A stretch of 64,000 bases of DNA from Candidatus Manganitrophaceae bacterium (GTDB lineage Bacteria > Nitrospirota > Nitrospiria > SBBL01 > JAADHI01). The DNA lies in contig DUAG01000062.1 of assembly GCA_012960925.1 (NCBI GenBank), positions 1 through 64,000 of the forward strand, in the 5' to 3' direction. Below are positions 62,705 to 64,000 of this stretch, in pieces (position 1 is the first letter of the stretch; each line of letters begins with the position of its first letter). The notes under the pieces are model-generated. The model did not search any database. It was not told the DNA's origin and saw only the letters and a program-made list of their open reading frames with translations. The position numbers and the translations under genes are program-made.

Positions 62705-62794
62705 GACAAGGCCAGAGGTCATAAGGGTGACCGAAGCGTACTCACCCGTACGGTGGAGAGCCCTTTGGCTGATAACGCAGTCGTTCCAGGCGAC
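62705..62794. repeat. interspersed repeat family 2, copy c (inverted)
   Basis: The sequence GACAAGGCCAGAGGTCATAAGGG, TGACCGAAGCGTACTCACCCGTACGGTGGAGAG, GGCTGATAACGCAG and CCAGGCGA matches copies at 7985 (reverse) and 32184. It lies between a bifunctional nuclease gene and rplM. Confidence 0.75.
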
Positions 62795-62891
62795 TTTCTT
62801 CTTGACAAGTACGAGGTGTTTATATTAAGAATACTGATTCGGTAGCGACATTGTTCATAATGTATGATTAGACTCAGGTCAGGAATTAAAT

Positions 62892-63320
62892 ATGAAAACG
62901 GTATCATATAATCCAGCAGACATACAACGGAAATGGTTTGTCGTTGACGCCAATGGAAAGGTTCTCGGAAGAATGGCATCTCAGATCGCGGCAATACTCC
63001 GTGGGAAGCACAAACCCGTATTTACACCGAATCAGGATCTTGGCGACCATGTTATTGTCCTGAATGCGGGAAAGGTCGTCATGACCGCCGGAAAAGCGGC
63101 GAAGAAGAAATATTACCATCATACCGGCTATATCGGTGGAATAAAGGAAACGACGGCTGAAAAATTGCTCAAAGAAAAACCCGAACGTCTGGTGACAAAA
63201 GCGATCACGGGAATGCTTCCAAAAACAAAACTGGGCAAGGCGATGGCAAAGAAGTTAAGGGTCTATGCCGGAGGGGAACATCCCCATGAGGCGCAGCAAC
63301 CGCAGTCGTTACAATTTTAA
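62892..63320 (+). CDS. rplM: 50S ribosomal protein L13
   Basis: This 142-residue protein has [45 protein letters not shown] and [21 protein letters not shown], all typical of L13. It binds 23S rRNA early in assembly. It pairs with rpsI 14 bases downstream. Confidence 0.97.
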   Translation: MKTVSYNPADIQRKWFVVDANGKVLGRMASQIAAILRGKHKPVFTPNQDLGDHVIVLNAGKVVMTAGKAAKKKYYHHTGYIGGIKETTAEKLLKEKPERLVTKAITGMLPKTKLGKAMAKKLRVYAGGEHPHEAQQPQSLQF

Positions 63321-63334
63321 AGGAGGGGTTTGGT

Positions 63335-63730
63335 TTGACGGGGACGGCACATTATATTGCGACAGGGAAACGAAAACAGGCGATCGCGCGTGTACAGCTT
63401 GAGCCGGGAGAGGGGAAGATCGTCATCAACGGCAGGCCGTCGGATGAATATTTCCCGAGGCATGCCTGGCAGTTCCTGCTGCAGCAGCCTTTTCAGATCA
63501 CAGAAACGGTCGGTCAGTACAATACCCGTGTTAATGTAAAGGGGGGAGGCCTTACGGGACAAGCGGGTGCGGTACGGCACGGCATCTCCAAGGCCCTTCT
63601 GGAATTGACCCCTGATTTAAGAGGGAGTCTTAAAAAAGAGGGCCTTTTGACCCGTGACCCCAGAGTGAAAGAACGGAAAAAATGCGGACAGCCGGGAGCC
63701 CGTAAAAAGTTTCAGTATTCCAAGCGCTAA
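63335..63730 (+). CDS. rpsI: 30S ribosomal protein S9
   Basis: This 131-residue protein has [40 protein letters not shown], the conserved [17 protein letters not shown] and the terminal KFQYSKR tail, which reaches the P-site tRNA. It starts at TTG 63335 with AAAGGAGGGG upstream. Confidence 0.97.
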   Translation: MTGTAHYIATGKRKQAIARVQLEPGEGKIVINGRPSDEYFPRHAWQFLLQQPFQITETVGQYNTRVNVKGGGLTGQAGAVRHGISKALLELTPDLRGSLKKEGLLTRDPRVKERKKCGQPGARKKFQYSKR

Positions 63731-63756
63731 CGTTTCTTTCAACCTTGTGTTTCTCA

Positions 63757-63787
63757 TAGGAAGGTCGAAAGACCTTCCTATTTTTTT
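63757..63787 (+). terminator. intrinsic terminator of rplM-rpsI
   Basis: TAGGAAGGTC, GAAA loop, GACCTTCCTA and seven T give a textbook Rho-independent terminator, 26 bases after the rpsI stop. Confidence 0.9.
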
Positions 63788-63823
63788 GTAACGATTCAGT
63801 CCTTGGACGGTCTGAATCGTTAC
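63788..63823. repeat. minimal family 1 inverted repeat
   Basis: GTAACGATTCAG and CTGAATCGTTAC are the same ends as family 1 copies a and b, here enclosing only 12 bases. A T-run follows. It appears as a collapsed element that works as a second terminator hairpin between rpsI and argC. Confidence 0.65.
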
Positions 63824-63861
63824 TTTTTCGGAAAGATCGCTCTTGATATAGGGTAAAAATA

Positions 63862-64000
63862 ATGAAAGTCGCTATCGTCGGTGCGACAGGATATACGGGT
63901 GGGGAGTTGCTCCGGCTTATGGTACAGCACCCCAAGGTCGAAGTCGTGGCGGTCACGTCTGAACGTTCTGCCGGAAAATCGCTCGTAAGCCGACTCCCTT
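63862..64000 (+). CDS. argC: N-acetyl-gamma-glutamyl-phosphate reductase, 5' part
   Basis: The first 46 residues, [19 protein letters not shown] and on to [15 protein letters not shown], match ArgC. The NADP-binding GxxGYTGxELLR is present. The gene runs off the window end. ArgC makes N-acetylglutamate semialdehyde in arginine synthesis. Confidence 0.85.
   Translation, partial: MKVAIVGATGYTGGELLRLMVQHPKVEVVAVTSERSAGKSLVSRLP

Noticed and set aside
4831-63823. Could the interspersed repeats be CRISPR units?
   Set aside because: Copies are kilobases apart, differ in length and orientation and have no regular spacers or cas genes.

Overview
The window looks like a chromosomal contig from a mid-GC, chemolithotrophic-type bacterium, most probably a member of the Nitrospirota. 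This is inferred from gene content, not from a marker-gene search. The supporting features are a five-gene 2-oxoacid:ferredoxin oxidoreductase of the Hydrogenobacter/Nitrospira (reverse TCA) type, a complete ISC operon, a large nitrite-assimilation locus with three PII domains, a Ycf48-like double propeller and an MglA/MglB pair.

Layout. 1-4500 is an AT-richer accessory island in decay. It holds an FKBP fragment, a tandem array of small unrecognised Cys-x-Cys proteins with several broken copies, a 3' fragment of a tRNA-Arg, a decayed IS6-type element with intact ends, the C-terminal end of a tyrosine integrase and an intact tRNA-Leu. 4.7-15 kb is a nitrogen block: a NirB-NirD single-chain nitrite reductase on the plus strand, and on the minus strand a Moco-PII fusion, PII, NarK nitrate/nitrite porter, a second single-chain nitrite reductase (FAD-BFD-NirA) and another PII. 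Both transcription units begin with a good sigma-54 (-24/-12) site followed by an untranslated leader ending in a terminator hairpin, so they look nitrogen-regulated and attenuated.

15-24 kb carries a small secreted helical protein, the Ycf48-like protein, a membrane protein, pirin, parA-parB, bactofilin, mnmA and three DsrE/F/H-like genes. 23.8-29.6 kb is iscR-iscS-iscU-iscA-hscB-hscA-fdx-iscX on the minus strand. 29.7-42.4 kb has an HD hydrolase, a lone receiver domain, an archaeal-type pheS-pheT pair, rpe, rsmB, htpX, fmt, def, a MazF-like toxin-antitoxin pair and a frameshifted CPBP protease. 42.6-47 kb is an RND efflux pair. 47-57.4 kb mixes small zinc-ribbon and secreted proteins, radC, polX, a DUF35 gene, a broken acyl-CoA dehydrogenase, meaB, mglA and mglB. 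57.4-61.2 kb is the oxidoreductase operon. The end holds two bifunctional-nuclease paralogues, rplM-rpsI and the start of argC.

The window is also dotted with short non-coding interspersed repeats of at least two families (four or five copies of one, three of another), plus a 166-bp terminal-inverted-repeat element. Some of these supply stop codons or terminator-like hairpins to neighbouring genes. The strongest candidates for something undescribed are the Cys-x-Cys array, the Moco-PII fusion within a sigma-54/attenuator-controlled nitrite locus, and the repeat families.
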